Positions 1 through 8,600 are shown, numbered from the stretch's first letter. The stretch is 20,023 bases of DNA from Oscillospiraceae bacterium (GCA_016293265.1 JAEDEN010000031.1:1-20023); one strand, 5' to 3'. Notes: generated by a model not told the origin, from the letters alone. Made by a program: numbers and translations.

Positions 1-1796
1 TGGACTCCGGTACCGGCTGCGTCCACACCGCCCCCGGCTTCGGCGCCGACGACTACCAGACCTGCAAGCGCTACGGCATGGACATGGTGGTGCCCGTCAA
101 CGACCAGGGCCGCCACACCGACTACGCCGGCAAGTACGCCGGCATGACCACGGACGAGTCCAACCCCGTGATCCTGGCGGACATGAAGGAAAGCGGCGTC
201 CTGTTCGCCTCTGAGGAGATCGTCCACAGCTATCCCCACTGCTGGCGCTGCAAGAATCCCATCATCTTCCGTGCCACCCCCCAGTGGTTCTGCTCCGTGG
301 ATTCCTTCAAGGACCAGGCCTGCGCCGCCTGCGACGATGTGCGCTGGGTGCCCGGCTGGGGCGTGGACCGCATGAAGTCCATGGTCCGCGAGCGCACCGA
401 CTGGTGCATCTCCCGTCAGCGCAAGTGGGGCCTGCCCATCCCCGTGTTCTACTGCAAGGACTGCGGCAAGCCCATCGTGACCGACGAGACCATTTCCGCC
501 ATCTCCGCCCTCTTTGCCGCCGAAGGCTCCAACGCCTGGTTTGAAAAGGACGCCGCCGATATCCTGCCCCAGGGCTTCACCTGCCCCCACTGCGGCAAAA
601 ATGCCGGCTTCGACAAGGAGCAGGACACTTTGGACGGCTGGTTTGACTCCGGCTCCACCCATGTGGCGTCCATGAAGAAGGACCAGGGCTTCTGGCCTGC
701 GGATATGTATCTGGAGGGTCTGGACCAGTACCGCGGCTGGTTCCAGGCGGCGCTGCTGACTGCTGTCGGCTCCACTGGCGTTGCCCAGGCCCCCTTCAAG
801 ACCTGCGTCACCCACGGCTGGACTGTGGACGGCGAGGGCAAGGCCATGCACAAGTCCCTGGGCAACGGCATGGACCCCTACGAGATCATGGACAAGTACG
901 GCGCAGACCTGCTGCGCCTGTGGGCCGCCAGCGCCGACTATCATGCCGACGTCCGCTGCTCCGACGCCATCTTCAAGCAGCTGAGCCAGAACTACCTGAA
1001 GTTCCGCAACACCGCCCGCTACTGCCTGGGCAACCTGGACGGCTTCGACCCCAACGCCCTCACCCCCGCCGGTGAGATGGAGGAGCTGGACCGCTGGGCC
1101 GTCACCCGTCTTAACGCCCTCATTGAAAAGTGCTTCGCCGCCTACGACGACTATGAGTTCCTGACCATCACCCACGCCGTCAACGATTTCTGCGTGGTGG
1201 ATATGTCCAACTTCTACCTGGACATCATCAAGGACCGCCTCTACTGCGAGGAGCGGGACGGGGCCAAGCGCCGCAGCGCCCAGACCGCCCTGTACCTCAT
1301 CCTGGACACCATGACCAAGCTCATGGCTCCCATCCTCTGCTTCACCTGTGATGAGATCTGGCAGTCCATGGCCCACAAGGCCGGTGACGACGCCCGCAAC
1401 GTCCTTTTCAACGACATGAACCAACCCTTCGCCGACTATGCCCTCAGCGCCGATGCCATGGCCAAGTGGGACAAGATCATCGCCGTGCGCGCCGCCGTCA
1501 ACGGCGTGCTGGAAGCCGCCCGCGCCGAGAAGAAGATCGGTAAGGCCCTGGAGGCCGCCGTGTCCCTCACCGTCCCTGCCGAGGACGCCTTCCTGGCGGA
1601 GATGGATGCCGACGCCCTGGCAGACCTGCTCATCGTGTCCCGTGTGGACGTCACCGTGGGTGGGGAGCTGTCCGCCTCCGTCCGCAACGCCGAGGGCGCC
1701 AAGTGCCCCCGCTGTTGGAAGCACTCCACTCAGCCCGGTACCGACGACCTGTGCCCCCGCTGCGCCGCCGTGATGGCAAAGCTGCCCCAGTTCTGA
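1..1796 (+). CDS. ileS: Isoleucine--tRNA ligase, 5'-truncated by the window edge
   Basis: Cytoplasmic class I aminoacyl-tRNA synthetase that charges tRNA-Ile. The reading frame is open from base 3 and lacks its N-terminus (HIGH motif and most of the editing domain), leaving about 597 residues of a family normally over 900 long. Visible at the left edge is the editing-domain signature GTGCVHTAPGFGADDY. A zinc-ribbon-like pair of CxxC motifs (YCKDCGK, FTCPHCGK) follows, then the catalytic signature DGWFDSGSTH, then the KMSKS loop, which here reads KAMHKSLGN at 840-866. The protein ends in a Cys4 zinc motif (CPRCWKH...LCPRC), typical of bacterial type 1 IleRS. An intrinsic terminator follows 22 bases after the stop, so ileS ends its transcription unit. 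Any T-box leader would lie outside the window. The identification is secure; the KMSKS variation is discussed in the findings. Confidence 0.97.
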   Translation, partial: DSGTGCVHTAPGFGADDYQTCKRYGMDMVVPVNDQGRHTDYAGKYAGMTTDESNPVILADMKESGVLFASEEIVHSYPHCWRCKNPIIFRATPQWFCSVDSFKDQACAACDDVRWVPGWGVDRMKSMVRERTDWCISRQRKWGLPIPVFYCKDCGKPIVTDETISAISALFAAEGSNAWFEKDAADILPQGFTCPHCGKNAGFDKEQDTLDGWFDSGSTHVASMKKDQGFWPADMYLEGLDQYRGWFQAALLTAVGSTGVAQAPFKTCVTHGWTVDGEGKAMHKSLGNGMDPYEIMDKYGADLLRLWAASADYHADVRCSDAIFKQLSQNYLKFRNTARYCLGNLDGFDPNALTPAGEMEELDRWAVTRLNALIEKCFAAYDDYEFLTITHAVNDFCVVDMSNFYLDIIKDRLYCEERDGAKRRSAQTALYLILDTMTKLMAPILCFTCDEIWQSMAHKAGDDARNVLFNDMNQPFADYALSADAMAKWDKIIAVRAAVNGVLEAARAEKKIGKALEAAVSLTVPAEDAFLAEMDADALADLLIVSRVDVTVGGELSASVRNAEGAKCPRCWKHSTQPGTDDLCPRCAAVMAKLPQF

Positions 1797-1818
1797 GGCT
1801 GAAACGAATGAATAAGCG

Positions 1819-1854
1819 GACGCCCCCGGAGAACACTCCGGGGGCGTCTTTTAT
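1819..1854 (+). terminator. Intrinsic terminator after ileS
   Basis: A perfect 13-bp stem (1819-1831 with 1836-1848) closes a 4-base loop (AACA) and is followed directly by TTTTAT. It separates ileS from lspA. Confidence 0.9.
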
Positions 1855-1988
1855 GGGGGATGCGCTTCCGTTCCTGAAACTGCCCCGCAGGCCGGCATCC
1901 GGTGCCGCTCCGGTTGTCAGGAGAATCGCAGAATGCGCGGGGGCATCCCGGCGGCACGTTTTGGGAAAAAGGAGCCTCCCTGGGCCTG

Positions 1989-2017
1989 TTGCATTTCCAT
2001 CCAAAACCGTGTAAACT
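1989..2017 (+). promoter_or_regulatory. Candidate sigma-A promoter for lspA-rluD
   Basis: TTGCAT at 1989-1994 and TAAACT at 2012-2017 are separated by 17 bases. The -35 matches consensus at 3 of 6 positions and the -10 at 4 of 6, so this is a moderate candidate. Its support is position: it lies after the ileS terminator, in the most AT-rich part of the gap, about 40 bases before the lspA start. The rest of 1855-2057 shows no gene I can support. Confidence 0.5.
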
Positions 2018-2057
2018 ATCCCCAGAATCAAAAACTTCGCTTGTGAGGAGAATCCCC

Positions 2058-2564
2058 ATGTTCTACGCTCTCTTTTCCGCCATGGCCCTGGGGCTGCTGG
2101 CTCTGGACCAGTGGTTCAAACAATGGGTGGCGGCCAACATCCCCCTGGGGGAAGCCTGTCCCTTTCTCCCCGGCCTTGTCCAGCTTCGCACCGTCCATAA
2201 TTACGGCGCCGCCTGGTCCAGCTTTTCCGGGATGCGCTATCTGCTGCTGGCGGTCACCTGTTCCATCGTCGTTGCCGTGGCCCTCCTTCTGGTCCTGCGG
2301 ATCGTCCGCCATCCCCTGGGACTGGCGGCGGCCTTCCTGGTCATCTCCGGGGGCCTGGGCAACATCATTGACCGGCTGCGCCTTGGCTATGTGGTGGATA
2401 TGTTCGACCTGACCTTTATGAACTATCCCGTTTTCAATATCGCGGACATCTGCATCGTCTGTGGCTGCATCCTGGGCATGGTCTATTACCTCTGGTTCTA
2501 CGAAAAGTACGACAAAAAGGACAAAACCAATGGAAATGATGGTTCTGAAGGCGGCGGAAACTGA
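2058..2564 (+). CDS. lspA: Lipoprotein signal peptidase (signal peptidase II)
   Basis: Membrane aspartyl protease that removes the signal peptide from prolipoproteins after lipidation. The 168-residue length fits the family. About four hydrophobic segments are visible. The family motifs appear in order: LDQ (D17), HNYGAAWS (N48), GGLGNIIDRLRLG (N102, D105, R106), VVDMFD and FNIAD. The two expected catalytic aspartates are D114 (VVD) and D130 (NIAD). The start at 2058 is preceded by GAGGAG at a spacing of about 8 bases; an upstream in-frame ATG at 1902 would add a segment unlike LspA and run through the candidate promoter. The C-terminus is polar and glycine-rich. The rluD-type gene begins inside it, overlapping by 35 bases, so the two are very probably coupled. 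The order ileS-lspA-rluD matches Bacillus (ileS-lspA-ylyB). Confidence 0.96.
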   Translation: MFYALFSAMALGLLALDQWFKQWVAANIPLGEACPFLPGLVQLRTVHNYGAAWSSFSGMRYLLLAVTCSIVVAVALLLVLRIVRHPLGLAAAFLVISGGLGNIIDRLRLGYVVDMFDLTFMNYPVFNIADICIVCGCILGMVYYLWFYEKYDKKDKTNGNDGSEGGGN

Positions 2565-3450
2565 CGCCGGTGCCCGGTTGGACGCATGGCTGGCCGCCGG
2601 GATGGAGGAGCTCACCCGCTCCGGCGCCCAGAAGCTCATCGAGGCGGGCCTTGTGAGCGTGGAGGGAAAAAGCCTTCCGAAAAACTACAGGCTCCGGGGA
2701 ACGGAGGAGGTCACCGTCACGCTGCCCCAGGCGGAGGAAGTGGACCTGGTGCCCCAGGACATCCCCCTGGACATCGTCTATGAGGATGAGGACGTCATTG
2801 TGGTCAACAAGCCCAAGGGCCTGGTGGTCCATCCCGCTCCCGGACATCCCGACGGCACGCTGGTCAACGCCCTTTTGCACCACTGCGGGGACAGCCTTTC
2901 CGGCATCGGCGGGGAGAAGCGCCCCGGCATCGTCCACCGCATCGACCGGGATACTTCGGGCCTTATCATTGCCGCCAAAAACGACCGGGCCCATCAGTAT
3001 CTTTCCGCCCAGCTCCAGGACCATACCCTCTGCCGGGTGTACCGCTGCATCGTCACGGGGAACCTGCGGGAGGATTCCGGCACCGTGGACGCCCCCATCG
3101 GCCGCCACCCCACAGACCGCAAGAAAATGGCGGTGGTGGCAGGCGGCCGCCGGGCCGTGACCCACTGGCGGGTGTTGGAGCGGTTTCCGGGCTTTACCTA
3201 CGTGGAATGCCGCCTGGAGACGGGCCGGACCCATCAGATCCGTGTCCACATGGCCCACATCGGCCATCCCATCCTGGGGGATACGGTGTACGGCGGCAAA
3301 AAGGCTGTGCCGGGCCTGCAGGGCCAGTGCCTCCACGCCGTGGGGCTGCGGTTCCGCCACCCCCGGACGGAGGAGATGGTGGAGCTCTCCTGTCCCCTGA
3401 CGGAGGAATTTGAAGCCCAGCTCCGCAAGCTCCGGGCAAAAGGACAATAA
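2530..3450 (+). CDS. rluD: RluA/RluD-family large-subunit rRNA pseudouridine synthase (YlyB-like)
   Basis: Converts specific uridines of 23S rRNA to pseudouridine. The 306-residue protein has an N-terminal S4 RNA-binding domain (about residues 14-62, beginning ARLDAWLA), then the catalytic domain with VNKPKGLVVHP (residues 92-102). Motif II, HRIDRDTSG, carries the catalytic aspartate D139. Motif III is GRTHQIRVHM. The start chosen is ATG 2530; ATGs at 2536 and 2539 are also possible because the ribosome site is weak. A longer frame from 2461 would add residues that are only an out-of-frame reading of lspA. It overlaps the end of lspA and is followed by a terminator, so lspA-rluD form one unit. 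The family is clear; the exact target uridines cannot be read from sequence, and the RluD symbol follows gene order and S4 architecture. Confidence 0.92.
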   Translation: MEMMVLKAAETDAGARLDAWLAAGMEELTRSGAQKLIEAGLVSVEGKSLPKNYRLRGTEEVTVTLPQAEEVDLVPQDIPLDIVYEDEDVIVVNKPKGLVVHPAPGHPDGTLVNALLHHCGDSLSGIGGEKRPGIVHRIDRDTSGLIIAAKNDRAHQYLSAQLQDHTLCRVYRCIVTGNLREDSGTVDAPIGRHPTDRKKMAVVAGGRRAVTHWRVLERFPGFTYVECRLETGRTHQIRVHMAHIGHPILGDTVYGGKKAVPGLQGQCLHAVGLRFRHPRTEEMVELSCPLTEEFEAQLRKLRAKGQ

Positions 3451-3457
3451 GCCTGTA

Positions 3458-3497
3458 CAGCGCCCCGGCCCAATGGCCGGGGCGCTGGCGGTATTTT
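3458..3497 (+). terminator. Intrinsic terminator after rluD
   Basis: A perfect 13-bp GC-rich stem (3458-3470 with 3475-3487) has the loop CAAT. The T tract (TATTTT) begins a few bases later than usual, after GCGG, which may lower efficiency. Confidence 0.75.
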
Positions 3498-3529
3498 GCG
3501 GGAATACAGGAAAAGGAAAGGGGAAATCC

Positions 3530-3558
3530 TTGTACTTTCCCCACTTTTATGGTATGAT
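3530..3558 (+). promoter_or_regulatory. Extended -10 promoter upstream of miaB
   Basis: TTGTAC (3530-3535) and TATGAT (3553-3558) are separated by 17 bases. The -10 is preceded by TG at 3550-3551, giving an extended -10 that can compensate for the weak -35. The predicted transcription start near 3565 leaves a leader of about 40 bases before the miaB start. It lies directly after the rluD terminator, in a clearly AT-richer stretch. It is the likely main promoter of the miaB-to-divIVA gene run. Confidence 0.72.
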
Positions 3559-3593
3559 ATTTCAGTTAAAATATCGCATGAACGACGAGATTT

Positions 3594-3598
3594 GGAGG
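3594..3598 (+). promoter_or_regulatory. Shine-Dalgarno GGAGG that fixes a TTG start for miaB
   Basis: GGAGG lies 8 bases before TTG 3607. No in-frame ATG between the promoter and the first conserved MiaB residues has such a site, so TTG is the best supported start. Confidence 0.75.
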
Positions 3599-3606
3599 AC
3601 ATACCT

Positions 3607-5019
3607 TTGGAACGCAATCAAGTGCTGATCCCCCAGGCGGAGCTCGCCCGCCAGCGGGAGTTTGAAGAAAAGATACGGCGGATGTTTGAGGGACGGGAGG
3701 CCCATCCCGTGGCCTGCGTGGATACCTTCGGCTGCCAGCAGAATGTGGCCGACGGCCAAAAGCTGATGGGAATGCTGCGCGAATGCGGCTTCACCTTTAC
3801 CTCCGAGGCCGGGGAGGCCGACCTGGTGATCCTGAACACCTGCGCCATCCGGGAGCACGCCGAGCAGAGGGTGTTCGGCAACCTGGGGGCCCTGACCCAC
3901 TCCAAGCGGGAAAACCCGGAGCAGGTCATCTGCCTTTGCGGCTGTATGGCCCAGGAGGAGCGGGTGAGCCGGCGGGTGAAGGAGTCCTACCGCCATGTGG
4001 ACCTTGTCTTCGGCCCCCAGGCCCTGTGGAAATTCCCGGAGCTTCTCTGGCAGGTCTATGAGACGAAAAAGCGGGTCTTTTCCGTGGACGACGAGCACGG
4101 TACCATCGCCGAGGGCATCCCGGTGGTGCGGGAGAGGGGCGTAAAGGCCTGGGTCTCCATCATGTACGGCTGCAACAATTTCTGCTCCTATTGCATCGTG
4201 CCCTACGTCCGGGGCCGGGAGCGCAGCCGCGATCCCGAATGCGTTTTGCGGGAAGTGCGGGAGCTGGTGGAAGCTGGCTATAAGGACATCACCCTCCTGG
4301 GCCAGAACGTGAATTCCTACGGCAACGACCTGCACATCGGCTATGACTTTTCCGACCTGCTCTCCGATATCGACAAGATCCCCGGAGATTACCTGATCCG
4401 CTTCATGTCCAGCCATCCCAAGGACGCCACCTACAAGCTCTTTGACACCATGGCCCGCTGCCCCCACGTGGCAAAGCAGCTCCACCTGCCCGTTCAGTCC
4501 GGCAACGACCGGGTGCTGCGGGAGATGAACCGCCGCTACACCCGGGAGCAGTATCTGGACCTGGTGCGCTATGCAAAGGAAAAGATGCCGGGCCTGGTGC
4601 TGACCAGCGACATCATCATCGGCTTCCCCGGCGAGACCGAGGAGGAGGCCATGGACACCGTTTCCCTGGTGGAGGAAGTGGGCTACGACGCCCTCTTTAC
4701 CTTCATCTATTCCCCCCGCCCCGGCACGAAGGCCGCCGCTATGCCGGACCCTGCCCCCCGCAGCGAAAAACAGAAGTGGTTCGACAAGCTCTGCCAGGCC
4801 CAGAACGCCATCTCCGCCTCCCTCCACGCCGCCTATATCGGCAAGACCCTCCGGGTGCTGGTGGACGGCAGGAGCGATGACGGGGACTATCCCCTGGCGG
4901 GACGCACCGAGGGCAACCGCCTGGTGCGCCTGAAGGGAGACGAGGACCTGATGGGACAGTTCATCAACGTGAAGATTACCGACAGCAACACCTGGGCGCT
5001 GTACGGCCAGGCGGAATAA
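3607..5019 (+). CDS. miaB: tRNA-2-methylthio-N6-dimethylallyladenosine synthase
   Basis: Radical-SAM methylthiotransferase that adds the methylthio group to i6A37 in tRNAs reading UNN codons. Starting at TTG 3607 gives 470 residues, normal for the family. The N-terminal domain carries the three auxiliary cluster cysteines C43 (TFGCQQN), C79 (NTCAIRE) and C113 (CGCMAQ). The radical-SAM motif CNNFCSYC supplies C189, C193 and C196, followed by PYVRGRERSR. The C-terminal TRAM domain starts around YIGKTLRVLVDGR. An in-frame ATG at 3496 is rejected as start because it lies at the rluD terminator, before the promoter. The substrate-making enzyme MiaA is encoded in the same gene run. The stop TAA is part of the ribosome site of the next gene. 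Confidence 0.96.
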   Translation: MERNQVLIPQAELARQREFEEKIRRMFEGREAHPVACVDTFGCQQNVADGQKLMGMLRECGFTFTSEAGEADLVILNTCAIREHAEQRVFGNLGALTHSKRENPEQVICLCGCMAQEERVSRRVKESYRHVDLVFGPQALWKFPELLWQVYETKKRVFSVDDEHGTIAEGIPVVRERGVKAWVSIMYGCNNFCSYCIVPYVRGRERSRDPECVLREVRELVEAGYKDITLLGQNVNSYGNDLHIGYDFSDLLSDIDKIPGDYLIRFMSSHPKDATYKLFDTMARCPHVAKQLHLPVQSGNDRVLREMNRRYTREQYLDLVRYAKEKMPGLVLTSDIIIGFPGETEEEAMDTVSLVEEVGYDALFTFIYSPRPGTKAAAMPDPAPRSEKQKWFDKLCQAQNAISASLHAAYIGKTLRVLVDGRSDDGDYPLAGRTEGNRLVRLKGDEDLMGQFINVKITDSNTWALYGQAE

Positions 5020-5028
5020 GGAGGGCCC

Positions 5029-5856
5029 ATGAAGATCGTCACCCTTTTGGAAAATACCGCCTGCTGCCGGGACTTTGCCCAGGATCACGGCCTGAGCCTT
5101 TACATCGAGACGGCCCGCCATAAGATCCTTTTCGATATGGGCCCCTCCGGCGATTTCGCGGCCAATGCGGACCGGCTGGGGGTGGACCTGGGGGCGGTGG
5201 ACCTGGCTGTTCTCTCCCACGGCCATTTTGACCACGCCGGGGGACTTGGGGCCTTTTTGCAGCGCAATACCGCCGCTCCCGTGTGCATCCACGCCGGGGC
5301 CTTCGGAAGCTTTTGGTCCGAAAGCGGCGGCCAGCGCCATTACATCGGCGTGGACCAGGCCCTGAGGAGCTGCCGCGGCCGCTTCGCCGAGACGAAGGGC
5401 GTGGTGGTCATCGACCAGGAACTGATGCTCTTTGACGGTGTGGAGGACGGGTTCGGAGCCATGGGCGCCAGCGCCGCGCTGAAATACGAAAAGACCGACG
5501 GCACCTCCGTTCCAGACGATTTCCGCCACGAGCAAAACCTTCTCATTACCGAGGGGGACAAGGCGGTGCTGGTGGCGGGCTGCGCCCACCGGGGTATCGT
5601 GAACATAATCCGCAAGGCGGAAGCCCTCCTGGGACGGGAATTGACCGCCGTGGTGGCGGGATTCCACCTCTTCCAGCTTGCTGCCGGGGACCCGGAGGCC
5701 GACGCCCTCATCGCCCGTACCGCCGCGGCGCTGGCGCCGGGAAGGACGGTCTACTATACCGGCCACTGCACCGGCGATTACGCCTTTGAACGGCTGAAGG
5801 AGGTCCTGGGTGACCGCCTTTGCCGCATCACCGGCGGACAGGGCTTCGAAATCTGA
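5029..5856 (+). CDS. MBL-fold metallohydrolase, substrate unknown
   Basis: A 275-residue metallo-beta-lactamase-fold protein, probably cytoplasmic since no signal peptide or membrane segment is seen. The metal-binding signature SHGHFDHAGG supplies H64, H66, D68 and H69. Further likely ligands are H187 (GCAHRG) and a late histidine, H213 (AGFHL) or H246 (TGHCTG). The overall pattern, with a central insertion before DDFRHEQNL, resembles the COG1237 group, which includes proteins named for a methanopterin-related phosphate synthase. That annotation is not proof of such a reaction here. The start is fixed by TAAGGAGGGCCC directly before ATG, where TAA is the miaB stop, so translation is probably coupled to miaB. 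It lies between a tRNA-modification gene and mutS; what it contributes there is not known. Confidence 0.85.
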   Translation: MKIVTLLENTACCRDFAQDHGLSLYIETARHKILFDMGPSGDFAANADRLGVDLGAVDLAVLSHGHFDHAGGLGAFLQRNTAAPVCIHAGAFGSFWSESGGQRHYIGVDQALRSCRGRFAETKGVVVIDQELMLFDGVEDGFGAMGASAALKYEKTDGTSVPDDFRHEQNLLITEGDKAVLVAGCAHRGIVNIIRKAEALLGRELTAVVAGFHLFQLAAGDPEADALIARTAAALAPGRTVYYTGHCTGDYAFERLKEVLGDRLCRITGGQGFEI

Positions 5857-5987
5857 TGCAGCAGCTCCCGGACAAGGCGGGAAACGATCAGAGCCGCCGC
5901 CTTGCGCGCCCGGTACAGGACGGCCCCGGAAGGAGCCGTTCCATCCGATCTATGTGAAACAGAGAAACAGAAAGCGAGTGTGACCCA

Positions 5988-8591
5988 ATGGCGGAGCTGA
6001 CTCCCATGATGAAGCAATATCTGGAGATCAAACGCAACAATCCGGATTCCATTTTGTTTTTCCGGCTGGGGGACTTTTACGAGATGTTCGACGACGACGC
6101 CCGCCTTGCCTCCAAGGAGCTGGACCTGACCCTTACCAGCCGGGACCACGGCAAGCACGCCAAGCCCGCCGAGGAGCAGGTGCCCATGTGCGGCATCCCC
6201 TACCACGCCAGTGACGCCTACATTGCCCGCCTCATCTCCAAGGGCTACAAGGTGGCCATCTGCGAGCAGATGGAGGATCCCGCCACCGCCAAGGGTTTGG
6301 TGAAGCGGGATATCATCCGGGTGGTGACCCCCGGCACCGTCATCGACGCGGCCTGCCTGGATGACAAGTCCTCCAATTTTCTCTGCGGCATCTACCTGGA
6401 CGAGTCCGTGGCGGGCGTGGCCTTTTGCGACATCACCACCGGCAAGACCCACCTGACCGCCTTCTCCGGGCCGGAGCGGGTGGAGCACGTGGTCAATGAG
6501 CTGGGCCGCTTTTCCCCGGCGGAGGCCATTCTCAGCGCTGCCGCCTTTGCCGAAAAGGCCCTCACCGGCGTCCTGCGGGAGAAATTCCACTGCCGGGTAG
6601 AGGGTGCCGAGGGCCGCTTCCGCCTTCCCGACGCCGAAAAGGCCATTCGCACCCAGTTTGGGGAGGAGGCCCTTGCCCGCCTTCCGGCGGGAAATCCCGC
6701 CGCCGCCCTGGCCCTGGGCGGGCTTTTGAGCTATCTTTACGAGACACAAAAAACGGATCTTTCCCACATCAACGACCTGGATTATTACGAGCAGGGGCGG
6801 TTCATGGAGCTGGACCTGACGGCCCGGCGGAATCTGGAGCTTACCGAGACGCTGCGGGGCAAGGAGAAAAAGGGCAGCCTTCTGTGGGTGCTGGACCGCA
6901 CCCGCACCCCCATGGGAGGGCGCTGCCTGCGCAGCTTCCTGGAGCGGCCGCTGCTGTCCGTGACAGCCATTACCCGGCGCAACGGGGCGGTGGCCGCCCT
7001 GGTGGAGGCCACCATCCCCAGAGAGGAACTGATCGCCGCCATGACGGGCCTGGGGGACATGGAGCGCCTCATCGGCCGCATCGTCTACGGTACCGCCGGC
7101 GGACGGGACATGGTATCCCTCCGGGCTGCCATCGAAAAACTGCCCGCCATCAGGGACCAGCTCTCTCAGTTCACGGACCGGCGCCTCACGGAGCTTTGTA
7201 CCCAACTGGACACCCTGGAGGACATCGGCGGACGCATCGCCGCCGCCATTGCCGATGAGCCTCCCTTTTCTGTCCGGGAGGGCGGCTTCATCCGGGACGG
7301 CTTTGACGAAGAGGTGGACCGCCTGCGCCATATCCTCAAGGGCGGCAAGGGGGTCATCACCGAGATGGAGGCCCGTGAAAAGGAGAAGACCGGCATCCGC
7401 ACGCTGAAGATCGGCTATAACAAGGTCTTCGGTTACTATATTGAGGTGTCCAACTCCTTCAAGGACCAGGTGCCCGACCACTACATCCGCAAGCAGACCC
7501 TGGTGAACGGGGAACGGTACATCACCCAGGAGCTGAAGGACCTGGAGCATTCTGTCCTCACCGCCTCCGAGCGGGTGGTGGCCTTGGAATATGAGCTGTT
7601 CACCCGGCTCCGGGAGGAGGTCTCCGCCGCCGCCCAGCGTATCCAGGCCTCTGCCGCCGCCGTGGCTGAAATCGACGCCCTGGTGAGCCTGGCCGCCGTG
7701 GCCGTGCGGAACAACTATTGCCGCCCGGAGGTGGATGAATCCGGAATCATCGAGATCCGGGAGGGCCGCCATCCGGTGGTGGAGCAGGTGCTCAAGGACA
7801 GCCTTTTCGTCCCCAATGACACCTTCATGGGGGAAAAGGAGGAGCGTGTGGCCATCATTACCGGCCCCAATATGGCCGGCAAGTCCACCTATATGCGCCA
7901 GGTGGCCCTTATCGTGCTGATGGCCCAGATGGGCTCCTTCGTCCCCGCCCGCTTTGCCCGCATCGGCGTGGTGGACCGCATTTTCACCCGCATCGGCGCC
8001 AGCGACGACCTGTCTGCCGGGCAGTCCACCTTTATGGTGGAGATGACGGAGGTCTCCGATATTTTGCACCACGCCACCAGGAATTCCTTGCTGATTTTGG
8101 ACGAGATCGGCCGGGGCACCTCCACCTTTGACGGTATGTCCATCGCCCGGGCCGTGCTGGAGTATTGTGCCGACAAGAAGACCCTGGGGGCAAAGACCCT
8201 GTTTGCCACCCATTATCATGAGCTGACGGAGCTGGGGAACACCCTCAGCGGCACCGTGAACTACAATATCGCCGTCAAGACCCGGGGAGAGGACATCATT
8301 TTCCTCCGCAAGATCATCCCCGGCGGCGCGGACAGAAGCTACGGCATCGAGGTGGCCAGGCTGGCGGGCCTGCCGGAAAAAGTGGTCCGCCGGGCCAAGC
8401 AGGTGCTTAAGGAATTGGAGGCGGAAAACGGCGTGCAGTATACCCAGCCCCGGGAGGAGAGTGACCAGGTGTCTCTGGAGGCCATGGGGGAGGGAGAAGT
8501 TCTGGATGCCCTGCGCCGCTGTCAGATCGACACCCTCACTCCCATCGAGGCCATGAATCTCATCTATGAATTGAAGCGAAAGCTGCGTTAA
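5988..8591 (+). CDS. mutS: DNA mismatch repair protein MutS
   Basis: Recognises mismatches and small loops in new DNA and recruits MutL. The length of 867 residues is full-size. The mismatch-recognition domain at the N-terminus carries the Phe-X-Glu motif (F30, E32 in GDFYEMF). The C-terminal ATPase has Walker A GPNMAGKST (G626 to T634) and Walker B LLILDEIGRGTSTFDG (D705, E706), followed by FATHYHEL. The extreme C-terminus TPIEAMNLIYELK is the usual MutS end. The ribosome site before ATG 5988 is weak, unlike its neighbours, and a 131-base gap separates it from the MBL gene. I see no convincing promoter or terminator in that gap, so read-through from upstream is likely. mutL lies one gene downstream. 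Confidence 0.98.
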   Translation: MAELTPMMKQYLEIKRNNPDSILFFRLGDFYEMFDDDARLASKELDLTLTSRDHGKHAKPAEEQVPMCGIPYHASDAYIARLISKGYKVAICEQMEDPATAKGLVKRDIIRVVTPGTVIDAACLDDKSSNFLCGIYLDESVAGVAFCDITTGKTHLTAFSGPERVEHVVNELGRFSPAEAILSAAAFAEKALTGVLREKFHCRVEGAEGRFRLPDAEKAIRTQFGEEALARLPAGNPAAALALGGLLSYLYETQKTDLSHINDLDYYEQGRFMELDLTARRNLELTETLRGKEKKGSLLWVLDRTRTPMGGRCLRSFLERPLLSVTAITRRNGAVAALVEATIPREELIAAMTGLGDMERLIGRIVYGTAGGRDMVSLRAAIEKLPAIRDQLSQFTDRRLTELCTQLDTLEDIGGRIAAAIADEPPFSVREGGFIRDGFDEEVDRLRHILKGGKGVITEMEAREKEKTGIRTLKIGYNKVFGYYIEVSNSFKDQVPDHYIRKQTLVNGERYITQELKDLEHSVLTASERVVALEYELFTRLREEVSAAAQRIQASAAAVAEIDALVSLAAVAVRNNYCRPEVDESGIIEIREGRHPVVEQVLKDSLFVPNDTFMGEKEERVAIITGPNMAGKSTYMRQVALIVLMAQMGSFVPARFARIGVVDRIFTRIGASDDLSAGQSTFMVEMTEVSDILHHATRNSLLILDEIGRGTSTFDGMSIARAVLEYCADKKTLGAKTLFATHYHELTELGNTLSGTVNYNIAVKTRGEDIIFLRKIIPGGADRSYGIEVARLAGLPEKVVRRAKQVLKELEAENGVQYTQPREESDQVSLEAMGEGEVLDALRRCQIDTLTPIEAMNLIYELKRKLR

Positions 8592-8600
8592 GGAGGGCCT

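Noticed and set aside
1902..2057. N-terminal extension of LspA from ATG 1902
   Set aside because: It crosses the candidate promoter, and the ATG at 2058 has a proper ribosome site and gives a normal LspA length.
3496..3606. In-frame upstream extension of miaB from ATG 3496
   Set aside because: It would start at the rluD terminator and cross the promoter; there is no ribosome site, and the added residues are unlike MiaB.
3578..3628. 16-codon ORF overlapping the miaB start
   Set aside because: It has no ribosome site before its ATG and starts only about 13 bases from the predicted transcript end; no leader-peptide features such as codon runs are seen.
5874..5903. Inverted repeat AAGGCGG/CCGCCTT in the gap before mutS
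   Set aside because: The loop is long and no T tract follows, so it is not a terminator; it is easily expected by chance in GC-rich DNA.
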